Below are positions 8,792-22,062 of a stretch of DNA of 64,000 nt, in pieces. The translations under genes and the position numbers were made by a program. The notes beneath the pieces were generated by a model. The model was not told the origin of the DNA. It saw only the letters and a list, made by a program, of their open reading frames with translations, and did no database searches. Positions within the stretch are counted from its first letter, which is position 1. Each line of letters starts with the position of its first letter. Source of the stretch: Rhynochetos jubatus (Eukaryota > Chordata > Aves > Eurypygiformes > Rhynochetidae); NCBI GenBank assembly GCA_027574665.1, contig CM050650.1, positions 97,933,086-97,997,085 on the forward strand, in the 5' to 3' direction.

Positions 8792-9596
8792 GTTATAATT
8801 CAGTTATAATTAACTCACAAATATTGCTATTTGCTGTCAGTAATGACAATGCTGCAAATACAGCTTTTTCAATAGTACCTGTACTGTCAAGAAGCTCTCA
8901 GGCACTGTATTACATGTTCTTTGCAGGGTAATAAATTCAACTGCCTGTTATTATATATTGCTTATACAGCTTTAGAGAATAAACAAGTTAAAACTATTCA
9001 ACCTGAATATATTTTCATGGGGTTTTTTTGTAAATTCTATGTTCTACATTCCATCATTATTATATATATGGTTACTTACTGAATTTTTTAATGAAGGATC
9101 TTTCTGTGCATGAGTTAAATTTATTTCTTATTTGTACAACCTTTAAATAATTCAAAAGCGTTTGAGTGGAAACTCAGTAACTAGAAGTTTCTTCAGGTTT
9201 TTGCTGTTCTTACTGAAAGTTAGCCATTGCAATTAGAATCCAACTTAATTCTGGCTGGTCACATTTCCAAAATGGCATCAAGCTATAAGGATGTGATCCT
9301 CGTTAAAAGACTGATAGACTGAGTCATAAGCCTCAGCTGTTCCTGCCCCTCCTGAGATAATTTGGCTTTAGTTGCAGCTGGGGAAGAATTGGGCGAGGAG
9401 TACAACCTGTGGGCCATCAGCTCTGCCTCAGCACTGGTGACAGTCCGGGTTTTTTCCAAGGAAGCAGCAGCACGTCACATGAGTGCAAACAGCACAAGTG
9501 TGCGGTGCGCTGTCTATGTCACCATGTGTATGTTTACAGTTCCTGAGGATGACAATGATTGTGTCACTAATTGCTCTCTTTTTAAATGTTTTTCAG

Positions 9597-9724
9597 AAAT
9601 TGAAAAGTTTCAGGGTTCTGAAGGCAAGAAAGAAGATGAAGAAAAGAAGTATCTTGATGTTATCAGCAACAAAAACATAAAGCTGTCAGAAAGAGTTCTG
9701 ATCCCTGTCAAGCAGTATCCAAAG
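9597..9724 (+). CDS. KHDRBS2: KHDRBS2 (SLM1) coding exon, QUA1/KH boundary
   Basis: KHDRBS2 is a STAR-family RNA-binding protein of the nucleus that regulates alternative splicing, for example of neurexins, as a homo- or heterodimer with SAM68 and SLM2. This exon of 128 bases encodes the last two bases of a split Glu codon, then 42 residues starting [11 protein letters not shown] and ending LIPVKQYPK. From memory the human protein has [19 protein letters not shown] and is otherwise the same, so only one D-to-E change is apparent. KHDRBS1 has EIEKIQKGDSK and KHDRBS3 has EIEKFQKGEGK, which rules them out. The segment covers the end of the QUA1 dimerisation region and the entry to the KH domain. 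Acceptor TTTTTCAG ends at 9596; donor AAG|GTACTG follows 9724. The exon starts in phase 1 and ends in phase 0. Probably exon 2. Confidence 0.95.
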
Positions 9725-12700
9725 GTACTGTAAATTTAGGCTAACACGTGTTTAATCTTTCTTAAAGGAACGATGAAAAAGTCATGCACTTAACCATTTT
9801 TTATCGAGTCTTTGTATGCAGGCTTTGTGATATTTGTAAAACCCTCGAACTACAAATGAAGCTCCTATTTGAATTGGCCTGTTATTTGCTATTATATGTT
9901 ATAACTTCTGTCTCAAGGCCTTTCAGAAAAGCTATTGAGGTGAATTGGAATTTGTTTTACTTCAAGTAGGTTTTGTAGCTGGTTCTTAGGCAAACTGCTG
10001 AGGTGTTTTCTTATAGTTGCTTTTTTTACATGTACTGTCTTTTTAGAAAATAAAAGAGCAATTAACAAAAAAATATAGCAGAATAAGAAAAAATGTTCAA
10101 TAACTGAAAATTCAACTTAAGGGTGTTGCAGCTTTTTCATGTTGGAGTTGGGGGATTTTCTCTGGTGTAATAAGTTTTAAAAGATGAAGTAGGAGAATTA
10201 CTGCAAGCTGTGACTTTGGCAATGTATGTCCCAGTTTTCACAAAATTAATGTCTTTCTGCCACATACTTTCTTCATCATATGTCTTGTTCTCCTCACTGG
10301 TACATACTATGATTACAAAAAGCTTTTTTTTCTTGTGAAAGAGCCCCACATTCAGCTGCTTGTCTAAAGGTTTAGTTGTTATTTTACTTGAAAGAAGGTT
10401 GATTTTTTTTTTTTTGTGTATAGTGCTGCACTTTACATAAACAGTTGTTCTAGTAGTATACAAACTGAAATAGTAAACATCTCCATTTATCTGTGGAGTA
10501 TTTTTTTTTCTTGCTGATTTATTATCACATGGTATTTGGTTCACCATTAGCCTTGATTACACTATCAGCTTTTTGCTTTATACTTTCATCAGTAAGAGCA
10601 ATAAATTACAGTGGGTAAAAAGCCTATCAAACTAAATGAAAGGTCTAACAAAAGTGGAGATTCAGTGATTCCAGCTGACATTTACCTCCTGACTAGTGAA
10701 TATAAAACAGATAATGTAATCATCCAAATGGTAGAGATGCTAGAAATGCACACGGTGCTATAGGAAATTACTTCTTTGCTGCATGGCCTGAGGTGCTTTG
10801 ACTAGATTTGTGGTATTTTGTGTAAATGCTATAGGTGACCTGAAGTTCTTAATAAGACTGTAATAGTGCTGTAACTTTATAATGGCAATGTGATGAGTAT
10901 TCAGAATACTGTTTGATGAAGATAGTAGAATGAAAGACAAACTATTTAAAAGACAAATGCAATAATCTATCCAATGAAGTGCCTGAATATGATTAAATTA
11001 ACCTTCATTTGCTTTAATGAGCTTGTTATATTAATGAGTATTAAAATATATAAAGCATTTCTACAGGTCTTGAGCAGTGAAACAAAAAGCCTCAGTGCTG
11101 TAGAAATGAAATACTTATTCAGTAATGCAAAATATAGTCTTGGAAAGTTTCTGTAGTTGATTTGCTGGCAAGATTCTGTGCTCGGCATAGAATTATTCCC
11201 GGAACTGCAGGTTTCCTGCTACCATCTAGTAACCATCCTTCAATGATTGCATTTGCCATTTGTATCAAACTGCTGATTGCTGTGGTCTAGTCTCTTACCT
11301 TGATGAATTGTATGCATTAGGATAGTCAAAATCAGTACACAGTAGTTGCTTCGGATTGCTTTATAAATAACCAAAAAAGAAGTAGAAACTGGGTAACCCA
11401 CCCCCACCCCCCCGCCATTAAGTTTATATATTTAGCAGAATATGGTAAGAAGAGAAGTTGATCAAACCTGTACTTACAGTTAAGAGAATTGCTGTATGAT
11501 TTCATTTGAGAGGCATTTATATCTGAAGAACATAACTTTAAATTATTCATTTATTGTTTGCTGATAAGCTGTTTTGGGCAGTGCTGGGTGATCAAGGTTC
11601 CGTATGTCTGAATTCAAGTGTCCAAGAATATAAAGTTTTGGAAAAAAAAATCTGACTTGTTACAAAAAATCCAAAATGACATGGTTTACAGATTCTCTGT
11701 TTAGGAAGGAGATCAACCCTTTCAAGACATCTGTTCTTATTTTAACTATATATATAAATATAAATTGCTCCAAGGGAACCCTTGGCCTAAAGGTTTACTG
11801 TGGTCTGTAGGTTAAGCTGCAGTGACGGTAGGTCCCTTCAGTGACAGCTGTAGAGTCAGAAGCAGCATTTCGAGGTTTGAGCAAAAGTTAACCGATCATA
11901 AAACGCTTCTGGTGGCTAAACAGATTTTGAAGTTGCAGAGTAACTATTATGAAATTATCTCTACTCAATTGTCTAGGGTCTGATTTCTGAAATTGCTGGT
12001 GCAGACAACAGAAAAATAAAATCAAAGGCTGTGATTAGGAAGAGCTATCTTATAGGTACCAGCTCTGTAAAAGCTACAGAGCTCTCCTCTTCTGTAAAAC
12101 AGTGATCTCAAAAGGAGATAAGGGTGTTACTTGATAGTTCAGCAATGATCTTTTCTGAAATTATTTTAAATCTCAGCAGCCCAAGTAAAAACAGTGTCTC
12201 ATTTACACACACTCCTCTATGCAGCAGGTTTTTTTAATGCCCTTAAAATTTACTCTGAAACGGTAATACAGTGTCTTGTGTTTGCTGATCCTTTTTCTTG
12301 TCCCATGGTGCCATTTTGTTACTTTCATGATATATGAATTCCAGCTACTTTGGTTCAAGTTTTTACATCATCAACTCAAAAGCACTGTTGTATGCTCAAG
12401 ACGAAGGCACCCAACTTAGTTGAAACATGGAGATTTTATGATTTCTTTCCAGTTGTTCTTCCTAGAAATTAAATTCTTACGTGGTTAAACCTGGTTTTGG
12501 GTATTTCTTTTCCTTCTGATCTATCAACAGGTAAATTGGTCTAAATCTAATGGATTTGAAACTACATGGACACATTTAGAGTCCAAAATGTTGAGTTATT
12601 CCACTGTATGACAGTTCCATTCAAGATAAAGAATTTCCAGTTTTATCAAATTTCTATTACACTGACATTGCACGTTCTGGAAAAAAGCTAAACAACGATT

Positions 12701-15700
12701 AAGTAAGGAAGAAATTGTTTAAGTTACTTGGTTACTGTAGAATGTGAGGTGCAGTGAAGTTGGAGGTAATGACACCTGAAAATAATGAAATCTTTTCAGT
12801 GAACGGCAGAAATGAACACAGTATCTTCTGAAGAAAAGACTGTGTTCAATAATTTTCCAATTATATGATTCTTGAATAGATTTGTCTATAAAAAAAGACA
12901 GGATATTTATAGAAATATAATTATGTAAGTATAATACTAAATGAAATTAAGTACAATTTGCTTTGATGCTAGAGTCATAAAGTTAGAAAATTTTAACCCA
13001 AAATCTCAGTTTAAGTTCAGTATTATATTTTGATATTTCCCACTAGTGATTTGTTAGATAATGAAAACTATTAAAATATAAGATACTGGAAGCATGTCCT
13101 GCTAACTACCAGGATCTGGCAGTGGTGACAAAGATGACAAGCCGGTTAATTCTTCTGAATGATTTTCATGATGCAGAGTTGCAAACTGGGAGGCACTGTC
13201 TTCATGGGATGCAGTGTAATAAAGCCTCTTCCCTGCACAAAGACTCAGCTGATGGGCAGTAATTGCCTCATTCAGAAAACGGTCAGGCTTTAGCTGAGCT
13301 TCCTAACTCCTGCTGGCTTCTCCCTGAATGTTTAACTACCGTTTCTGGGGGGGAAAAAAGGATGTAATCCAGCCCCCTCCCTTTGAAAGGCTGGCATCCT
13401 ACTTTAGAAAAGTCTGTGTTTCTGGGGAAGACTGAAGCTAATGCTGATGAATACTGTAAATTAAGTTAAATTCCAGAGTCCTGATATTCTTTGTTTTGCC
13501 TGCCTCACGATGGTTCCTTGAATAAGGAATGACTCGACTGAATTCACCTTTCTTATTCTCAGCATTTTTTTAAACTGGTTATGTTGTATATAACATGTCA
13601 GGTTAGAGACACTGCTCTTGCAATGAAATTTATTTGTTCAGCTAAAATCTTGTACGTTATTTTAATATTTGTGATGTATTAAACCACAATTCACAGGTGA
13701 TTTGAACAACAAAGTGCTCTATTTCTTTTGTATACGTTACACCTCAGTGTAAATCTCTCCACTAAAAAGTTTCTTAGAGGGCATTTGAAACAAATTTTGG
13801 ATGAAATAACCGTTTCCAGGAGAACTGGTTTTGTACTTTTCCTCTTTCTAATAAATCAATGGGGATTATATTACTTATTTTAAATGGTCCCCTGTGGAAT
13901 TACAAATAATGCCAATGATCTTGAACACAGAGATTATATTAGTGAGAGTCCTGTCCAGGTAACAATAGTAAGTGATCAGTCATTTCTCAATTGTGTCAAG
14001 TATGTAATGCATTAAATAGATAAAGTTCGTTAGTGCTCAGTAACTTGAAACATCCTTTTTCACACGTATGTAAAATGTATCCCTCCCTTACATGTGTTGT
14101 TATGTAGATCAGGTTAGAAGTATAAGAGACAGTCTGTATTTGTATAGCAGAAATGTCTCAGGATGGGAAGATATACATCTGCTGAGCTGAGATTTGTTTC
14201 TGAAATTTGCCCCATTAACCATTATTATTATCAATTACTGTATTTTGTAGTGTGTCAATTCTATGTTAATTATATACAAGCAAAACAATTTTCTGAAGTA
14301 ACCTAGAAGACTCCTAGCTGTGGCAGATCTATGAATACTCTTCTCGCCAAAAATGAAAAAAAAGAACTTATTTCTTGGTATATTTTATTCAGTAGAATTT
14401 CATTTCACTGAAACAAAATCTCTGATGCTTCTGTTCAGTATATTTGGAAGTTTAATTACAGGCATGAACACAAAAGAAAAAATAAAATTAATAGTAAGGG
14501 GAAGATGTTATATACTGGTGAAGATATGGTAAGAGAATTGAAAGAAAACAGGGTAAAAATTTTGGTAGAAATGAGTAAAGAGAAACTTCGGTCACAGTAT
14601 CAGTAGAAAAAGACCCTCATTAATGAGAAGAGAATGAAAAAGGATAGTCATGCCTGAGACAGAGGGAAGAACAAATATATTGGAGGATGGGACAGAAGGT
14701 TTGATGCACAAAAAGGAAGTACTGTATGTGCAGTGATGTTTCAGTGTGTGGGGACATAATTAGGAAGAGGTAAGAGACAGGAAAAGTAAGAGAAACAGAA
14801 TGATTGAACTCAAAGACAAGGTAAAAAGAGCAATTCATTAATGCATTAAAAGAACAGTCAGGAGGGAGTGCGAGGCCAGTCAGAGCTGGTGGATATGCTG
14901 GTTCTCTGGTAAGCAGTTATCTGCTGATTGACATCTGCTGCCAAACAAAATGCAGTTTTCCAACCAACTGGACCTCCTTTGTTGTTTGGTTTTGGTTCTT
15001 TCTATAAAGATTTCAGAGCAATCAGGATGAATTACTTTTCTTTTGGCATGAATTTGTGAATTTAAGTATGATAAACTATTATAGATGAAGAGTTCTGGAG
15101 TGGAGGCAGTTTCATTGTGAAGGGTGACCTTTACTGTTCTTCTGTCTTTAACGTAGGGCTCAAACAATGAATATGATGATTTTTATTTTCATTTTCATTT
15201 AGCATTCTTCTTCCTTTATGTTTTGTTCCTCACAAACCTGACAGTTGCTGTTCTGCTGTCAAAGTAATTGTCATATTAATCATCTCCAGGTGATTTGTGT
15301 GTTTAATTCCCTCTTCAGTATGACAGGAGGAAAAAGACATAGTGATATGTCTATTAGATGAATGGACAAGAAAATATAAAATTGCACTTGGTGTGTCAGT
15401 TTGGTGACTAACCAGGAATTCAGACTGCGATTTACATTGCTGTAAAGAAATGAGGACCTTGTTGATTCATAGGCAAAAGGAAAATTTGACCTGTCACTCA
15501 GTCTGGAGATGTTTCAGGAGATTGGGGGGGGGGGGTGAAGCTGCAATATTTTTAATAAAAAGAAGCCAAGTTAAGTTACAAGTTAAGGGATTTTTATCTG
15601 CCTTAGCAGCACTTTTTTCTCCCATGTGAGACAAGAAAAGGCTGTATACTTGGAAGGATACTAGGCTTTGTACTGATGCCAAACTGAATCTAAAGATTAT

Positions 15701-16243
15701 GCTGGTTCTGTTTTTCAGTTGACTTCTTTAAAGAGAAGCCTGAACAATGGAAGGCAGAAAATAATTATTTTAGATAAAGTGCACTGCCCAAAAATGCCAT
15801 GAGTAGTTGTTTAAAGAAAGAACACCTTCTCATATATCTTAAAAGATTTCTACCCCTACCAGGTCTTGATGAAGTAAATGAACATACATCTTTGTAACAA
15901 AGCATCAATTTTTGTTTTATACGTTTACGTGGAGGGTTTCAAAGTTCCTTTTTAATTAAGGACATTTTGATTTCCATATTCAAGCATAATTGTCACACAT
16001 AATTTTTGATCCATACAACACTGGAAATAATAGGGGCAAAAAGTTGTTTATGTTCTGTGTTTAATCTGGAGTTCAGTAGTATTTGATACTTTCCTTAAAG
16101 CTCAGATTTCTGCAGTCACTGATATACATAAAAATGTTACAGAAAATTTACATTTTATAATCAAATAAAGTGTTTAGTACTTAAGATTCAGAAAGATCTC
16201 TTGAAAATGTGCCTGAATAACAATTATTTGGTGATTTATTCTC
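9725..16243. other. Unique AT-rich intron, no recognised element
   Basis: No repeat family or gene was recognised in these 6.5 kb. Visible details are an A/C-rich run near 11397-11416, short A and T runs, and a 12-base G run at 15524-15535. A 136-codon lysine-rich antisense frame at 10137-10547 is treated as chance. Confidence 0.5.
15524..15535 (+). repeat. poly(G) run
   Basis: Twelve consecutive G in otherwise AT-rich intron. A slippage-prone homopolymer with no associated element seen. Confidence 0.9.
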
Positions 16244-16515
16244 CCTAGTGACAAGCGATAGGACAAGGGGAAATGACCTCAGGTTGCACCAGGGCAACCT
16301 TGGATTGGATATTAGAAAAAATTTCTTCACTGAAAGGGTTATCAGGCTTTGGAAGGGGCTGCACAAGGGGATGGTTGAGTCACCACACCTGGAGGTATTT
16401 AGAAGACATGTAGATGAGGTGCTTAGGGACATGGTTTAGTGGTGGACTTGGCAGTGTTAGATTTACAGCTGTGCTTGATCTAAGAGGTCTTCTCCAACAC
16501 AAGTGGTTCTATGAC
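16244..16515 (+). mobile_element. CR1 LINE, older subfamily, 3' end
   Basis: The copy starts around AGTGACAAGCGATAGGACAAG and reads through a degraded DLRLHQGNLGLDIRKNFFTE segment of the ORF2 C-terminus. It ends with GGTGGACTTGGCAGTG and GGTTCTATGACT. The GGACTTGGCAGTG block separates it from the copies ending CTAGTTCCAACCCC, so it belongs to a different CR1 subfamily. Confidence 0.8.
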
Positions 16516-16857
16516 TCCTTTTTTTCCTTCTAGCTTTTAAGAGGATGAGTTACCAGTTATGTTAGCATTTATAACATTAATATCTTACAGTTTCAGGAGA
16601 ATAAAGTATTTTATGGTAAACTTGTTCTTTTACATGATTTTTCAATATGTTTAAAAATATATTGAAATTATTAACATTTCACAGACAATGAGAAATATAT
16701 CATGTGGAAGAAAGTTTGTATACAGTGGTAACTGAGGTAAGAACAGAATGCGTAAGATGTATAATATGCTACATCTTGATGGAAGAGAAAGATGCTTTTT
16801 CTATGGGTGTAAAACAGAATACTTACTGTAAGAAGTTAAAACAGCTGGAAAGACTTT

Positions 16858-17417
16858 TGTGGTGGGTTAACCCTGGAGCTAAGCCTCTTGCTCACTCCTC
16901 CGCAGCAGAATGGGTGAGAGAATCGGAAGAGTAAAAATGAGAAAACTAGTGGGTTGAAATAAAGGCAGTTTAACAGCTAAAGCAAAAGCCGCACACACAG
17001 GCTAAACAAAACAAGGAATTCATGCACCAATCCCCATTGCAGGCAGGTGTTCAGCCATTTCCAGGAAAGCAGGGCTCTGCCATGTGTAGTGGTTGCTTGG
17101 GAAGACAAATGCCATCACTAAGAAAGTTTCTTCTCCTTTCCTCCAGCTTTTATCGCTAAGCATGATGTCCCATAGTATGGAATATCCCTTTGGTCAGTTG
17201 GGGTCAGCTGTCCCGGCTGTGGACCCTCCCAGCTTCTTGGTCACCCTCAGCCTACTTGCTGGTGGGGCAGAGTGAGACACAGAGATGGCCTTGATGCTGT
17301 GCAGGCAATAGCTGGAATATCAGTGTGTTACCAGCACTGTATTGGTCACAGATCCAAAACACAGCACCATACTGTCTGCTGTCAAAACATTAGCTCCAGG
17401 CAGCCAGGTTCAATACA
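16858..17417 (+). mobile_element. Solo LTR, avian ERVL-like
   Basis: It opens TGTGGTGGGTTAACCC and ends CAATACA. It has the CTCGCTCACTCC-like early block, the GGGTTGAAATAAAGGCAGTTTAA block and a late CAGCCTACTTGCTGGTGGGG block typical of this LTR group. Flanking five bases are ACTTT (16853-16857) and GCTTT (17418-17422), a target-site duplication with one mismatch, so it is older than the copy at 49551. No internal region is present. Confidence 0.8.
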
Positions 17418-20400
17418 GCTTTTCGGTTTGTAATGCTGTGATTATATTGGATGTGAGATTTCCTTTCCTTTAGTTATGGCACTGTTTCATATATTATTAG
17501 TAATAACAGTAATCTTTTTATAAAAAAATCTAGTGCAGTATGACCATCATATGTTAATTTTTTTCTCTTATAGACAGCCTAATTGTGTGTTAGCGGAGAA
17601 CTAAAAAAACAGTAAACTGATAACTTTAAGTGAAGCAGCAGGGTTTAAAGCATGTCTCAGCAACTTGCTACAGCTATTAAATATTTACTTCCTTATAAAC
17701 ACTGAAAAAAGGATTTAAAGGGAAAAAATCATAATGGGCACTTTAGAATTACTGCAACAGGTAGTTGCTGGGCATTTTTTATCTGCTGTTCTAGTCTAGA
17801 CTGATCAAATGTGCTGGAAGTGCCGAATTTGCATGAACTAATCAGTTCTTGAAATCAAGTGTACAGTTTTGTCTTATACAAACGCTTCTGAAGAATGTTT
17901 CTGCCTCTTGAAGCTGAAGATGAAATCGGTTTTGTGTCTCTTTGGGCTTTTTTCCTCTGTTCTAGTGGGTTACGAGGTCACTTCAGAGTAGTTATTCATG
18001 TAATTTATAATAACTAAAGCTAGCTAAAAATTTTGAAAATTGCTTATAAAATAGAATTTAACACGAAAGCTAATGCTCTGCGTTGATCCCTTTTCAACAG
18101 ACCTAATAATTAGGCATGAGGTAACACAGCTGATCATGGAACAGTTCAGGTTTCAGCAGTACCTAAATGCACCAGCAGCTCCTTGAACATCAAAGCTGAG
18201 GGACCTATTTCTACACTTCTGTGTCACGTGGTTAGCTGTGGGCTCTGATTTGACCTTTTTACCTGTATGGTGACAAAAGCTTTCTCTGCTTTGGAACTTC
18301 AGACCTCTTAAGGCATGAGTTTAGGGCGCAGGCTTCCCCTTGGTTTGGATGTGTCCTTCTATCACCTCCATGCTCTCCCCACAAAGATCTTGCTGGTCTT
18401 CAAAATAGCCACCTCTGTCAAACTGAGTTGCGGTCAAGCAGTGAGATCAATAGCTACTAGGGAAAAAGACTGCACAAGGTCATCTCGCATTGGTTCCCTG
18501 TGAAAGGCTTGGAGACGGCATGGCCTGAAAACCTGCAGGTGCTTTGTCTCCTCACACAGGGCACAGGGAAAGCCTAGGCCAAATATGGTGGCAAAGGCAT
18601 ACAGGCAGCCTTCTCCGGAGACGGTGAGCCCGGAGTGTGAATGTGAATCTGTCTGGACCAGTTAGTTTAGTGACAAGTGTTTCCTCCCTCTTCAAGATCT
18701 GAATGGTTTGGTAACTCCATTGCAGCTTGCCATGGATTTTGTTGGCTTCTTTCCTGTTTCTCAAGCTTCCCGCATATCATCAGAGATCTTTAAAACGTTA
18801 TTATGTGTTGCTATATAGAGGGCTATGGTGATGAAAGGAAATTAGGTTCAAAATGCTCTCTTGCTTGCTGAGTTGCAGCTGTTTAACTTAGTATCTGTTT
18901 CACCTCAACCTACTTCTTTCATGCTTTGTTTTTACTCACACTGAGCAAACAAACGGGTGATACTTTCATAAAATGAGCATGCTAAATTTGAAGAAATCTG
19001 TTTCATAAATATGTTTTTCAGGGGTTTATTAGAATATATTTTTTATTGTGTCTTATTAAAACTTACTGAAAATGTCTCCCGTTTTCAGCCTTTATAGTCC
19101 AGTAGAATCATCAGTATATAAAAATTCTCAGGAACTCAGAGTCAGTTGCAAGCCTGCTCAGTTAATAAATTTCTGTTTTCAATTGATAGAACCATAAGTT
19201 TGTTCAGAAACTATCGTGTTTCCATGGTTTGGGATTGTGAGCCAGAAGAAAAATATTACAAACTGTGAGTAAACTATACCCTCCCTCTTTTAGTTCAAGA
19301 AATGTAGCAATGCACAGTGCTGTCAGTCATGCATTCTTAAAAAAAAAGGGGGAAGGGGGAAGGCACATCTTCCATCACTTTTCCTAGATATAAAATCATA
19401 GTTTTGTCACCCATTCAAAATCTGTTTTGTTGGAACGACTATAGCAAAGATATGTTTCCATCTACCTACTGAGATCATAATCCTGTTATCTAGGTAAGGA
19501 GTAAGTAGCGCTAAGGTAAATACTGTCACATATGAATTATTCTACTGTAAGAAATGTACACCACGGCATACATAGCATGATTGCACACTATTTGCTCACT
19601 AATCACTGTTTTCCAAGCTGGTAGACCATCTACTGTCTGTTGAGAAGAAATGTTTATTTTGTATTTCAACTCAGCAAGAGAAAATCTTCAGCTGGTTATT
19701 TTTAACTGAGTTAAACTCACTGGAGCAATGCTTAATGAAATATTAAAAGAAAAATTATACAGGACATAAAGAATCATTCAATAGTGATAATAAAAATAAA
19801 CCTGTTTCTTAAAAATTAAAGAAATTTAGTTTTAATCTTGAATGAGCTACTTCTCCAACATTTATTGAGTAACTGGTGGGTAGCAGAGAGCAAGAAAAAA
19901 AAATCATGCTGAAAGAACAGTTTGTTACTGCTTTTACCAGCAGGGAATTACTTCTATCTTTTGGTCTTTTTTCTTTTTCTGGTATACTGGCAATCTCGTT
20001 TCAGATTGGGTAAAAGAGAATCCTGTCTTAGGCTACTCCTTATCTCCTTGCTTTATATACTGATTTTCTGATTGAGGGAAAGTGGCCTTTGGAAGAAACA
20101 GACTTTTTTTTTGTGTAAGCTCTAAAACTTTAGCTTGATTACTTACATAGGCACTAGATACTGTAAATGCATAGCTTTATATATAAATTAAGTGGATATA
20201 TAATGTACGACCACATTCTGTGTCATGTTCCAGCATGGTGCAAGACCGCTTTTTTGTTTTGCTAGTTTTCGGACCTGAGAGTCTGCATTCTCAAGCATTT
20301 CCAGTGAATTTGTCATGTTGCCTAGAATAATCAACATACCTAAGTAGGTAGGTTATCTGCAGATTTCCAGGGTATGTAAGTGCTTTTACAGATACCAGAA

Positions 20401-21721
20401 AGCATACCAGATTTTAGCTAGATAAATGTGTTCGCATATGAAACTTAGAATGCTGATGTATGATGACTATATTGCCAGAACTTGATTTGACATCTAGTGT
20501 ATATAAAACTCTCCATGAAAGCATGAAGGTTTTTTTTTTCATGGGAACCTCTCTTGTTTTCCAGAAATCCCTAATACCATGTCTGTGTGTGAAGATACTG
20601 AAGGTGATTAATATGTATATAGAAACCCTTGTGTCCAAATCTTGCAAAATACACATTTTTAAATTCAAGCATATAAATCACATTTTGGATGAGGTTTTTC
20701 TTACTGCATTGTCTTATTTTAGTCACTGGTTGCTCATGATTTATGCTACATAACAAGACAAGGGAGTTAGAAAATTTCAAACTGAAATTTAAGGCATTTT
20801 TAGGAAATTGTCACTAATGAAGCCATTAACTACCATGTTGTGCATTCCCAAAAGAGTAGCTAACTCACACAGAACAGAGTTATAAACCCCTGAAATGAGG
20901 GTTTCATAATGTAAGCGCTGACACTAACAGGATTCTAGAGGCATGAGTAGTGTCACTGTAATTAGTTTAGCAGTAGTACAGATCATGTTTTAGTATTCTT
21001 TCAGCCTCTGCAACAAGAGATGGTTTATTTCTTTCAAGCATAATTACATTTGTCACATTTTTTGAGATTGTGAAAATCATACTAGCATAAAAAGGCAAGA
21101 TGACTTTCAGAGCACTTAACATGATGTTGTTCGCAATATCATTAGAGGGAAGAGATGGGGGGAAGTGGAAAACAGAGCTTTCTACTTTTGAGACAATTTC
21201 TGTCTTCTGCACCCTTTTTTTAAGGATTTCTTTTCAGAAGAATCTGTAGGATAATGGGAACAGAAAATATGTTCTCCCTTGGAGGTACCCGAAGGATGAG
21301 ATGTAGGCAGGAGGAAATCTCTGCAAATCCTGGCATGATTGTTCCCTCAATGGAGAGGGAAATTTCTGGTTTTTTTCCCAGGAGCTGGTAGCAGAACACA
21401 CCCTGTCTCTGCAAGGATGTGTTGTGGTAGTCTTAGGCTCGAGCTCACAGACCAAGTACACGGAATCAGTTGTATCTGCAAGGGCAAAGCTAGGTGCACA
21501 TCAGTGCGCCACAATGCTGAGTTGTCTCCTTAGTAAGCAAGTTGACTTGATCTGCTCTAGAGTGAGAGCACCAAGATTTTCTTCACATTCAAGATAAGGG
21601 ATATTGTAGGCTGGGAAAAGAATGATGATGTGACAACCAACGTGTCTATCTGCTGGCAGTACAAAATGATTGTCTGTGTGCCTATGTCCAGTTTTAATTC
21701 TTCAAATACAAAACAGACCGA
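17418..21721. other. Unique intron, no recognised element
   Basis: Nothing was assigned. A slightly GC-richer block around 18290-18700 stands out from its AT-rich surroundings but matches no family I recognise. A G/A-rich run lies near 19340-19362. Confidence 0.45.
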
Positions 21722-22062
21722 GAAATTGGAGCAAGTACAGTGGAAGGCCAGCAAGATCGTCAGGGGCTGGAGCAGTGGCCCTGTGTGGAGAGGCTGATGA
21801 GCTGGGCTAAACAAGTCAGGAGAAGAGTTGGTTCCAGGGGACCTAAGAGTACCCACCAAGGTGTCTGCGGGTGGGTTGTTGAGGAGACTCTTCACAGTGG
21901 TGTGTAGTTGGGGGATGAGACAGCAGGCATAGCTTGAAATGAGAGATATTCGGACTGGATAAAAGGAGAAACTTCATTAGCATGACGACAGTGAAGCCAC
22001 AGAGCAGGTTGTCCAGAGAAGTTGTACAGGTAGAAGATATTCAAATGGTATTGGACTTCAGC
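21722..22062 (+). mobile_element. CR1 LINE, old and degraded
   Basis: CR1 blocks are recognisable in order: TGGAAGGCCAGCAAGAT, GGGCTGGAGCAGTGG, GAGAGGCTGATGAGCTGGGC, GACTCTTCACAGTGGTG, ATTCGGACTGGATAAAAGG, GCAGGTTGTCCAGAGAAG. Spacing is disturbed and the 3' tail is missing, which indicates considerable age. Confidence 0.7.

Larger units (their letters stand above)
1..9596 (+). other. KHDRBS2: KHDRBS2 intron (probably intron 1), 3' part
   Basis: This stretch precedes the recognised KHDRBS2 exon and ends in a good acceptor: a pyrimidine-rich run followed by TGTTTTTCAG ending at 9596. It is AT-rich apart from 6660-8040, which carries a separate antisense gene. Repeats inside it are listed individually: two LTR-derived pieces near 1.7-2.7 kb and CR1 copies at 3857, 5660 and 8189. 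Nothing else is recognisable in 1-1725, 2712-3856, 3941-5659 or 8792-9596 beyond simple A/T runs. The first KHDRBS2 exon, which would end in a single G completing the split Glu codon, was not seen and is expected upstream of the window. Confidence 0.8.

Noticed and set aside
9362-9596. Upstream extension of the KHDRBS2 exon frame
   Set aside because: The residues before Glu-Ile-Glu do not match KHDRBS2 and the acceptor TTTTTCAG lies exactly at the homology boundary, so this is intron.
10137-10547. 136-codon lysine-rich antisense frame
   Set aside because: Its composition simply reflects A/T runs (KKKK from TTTT), with no domain or splice context; judged chance.
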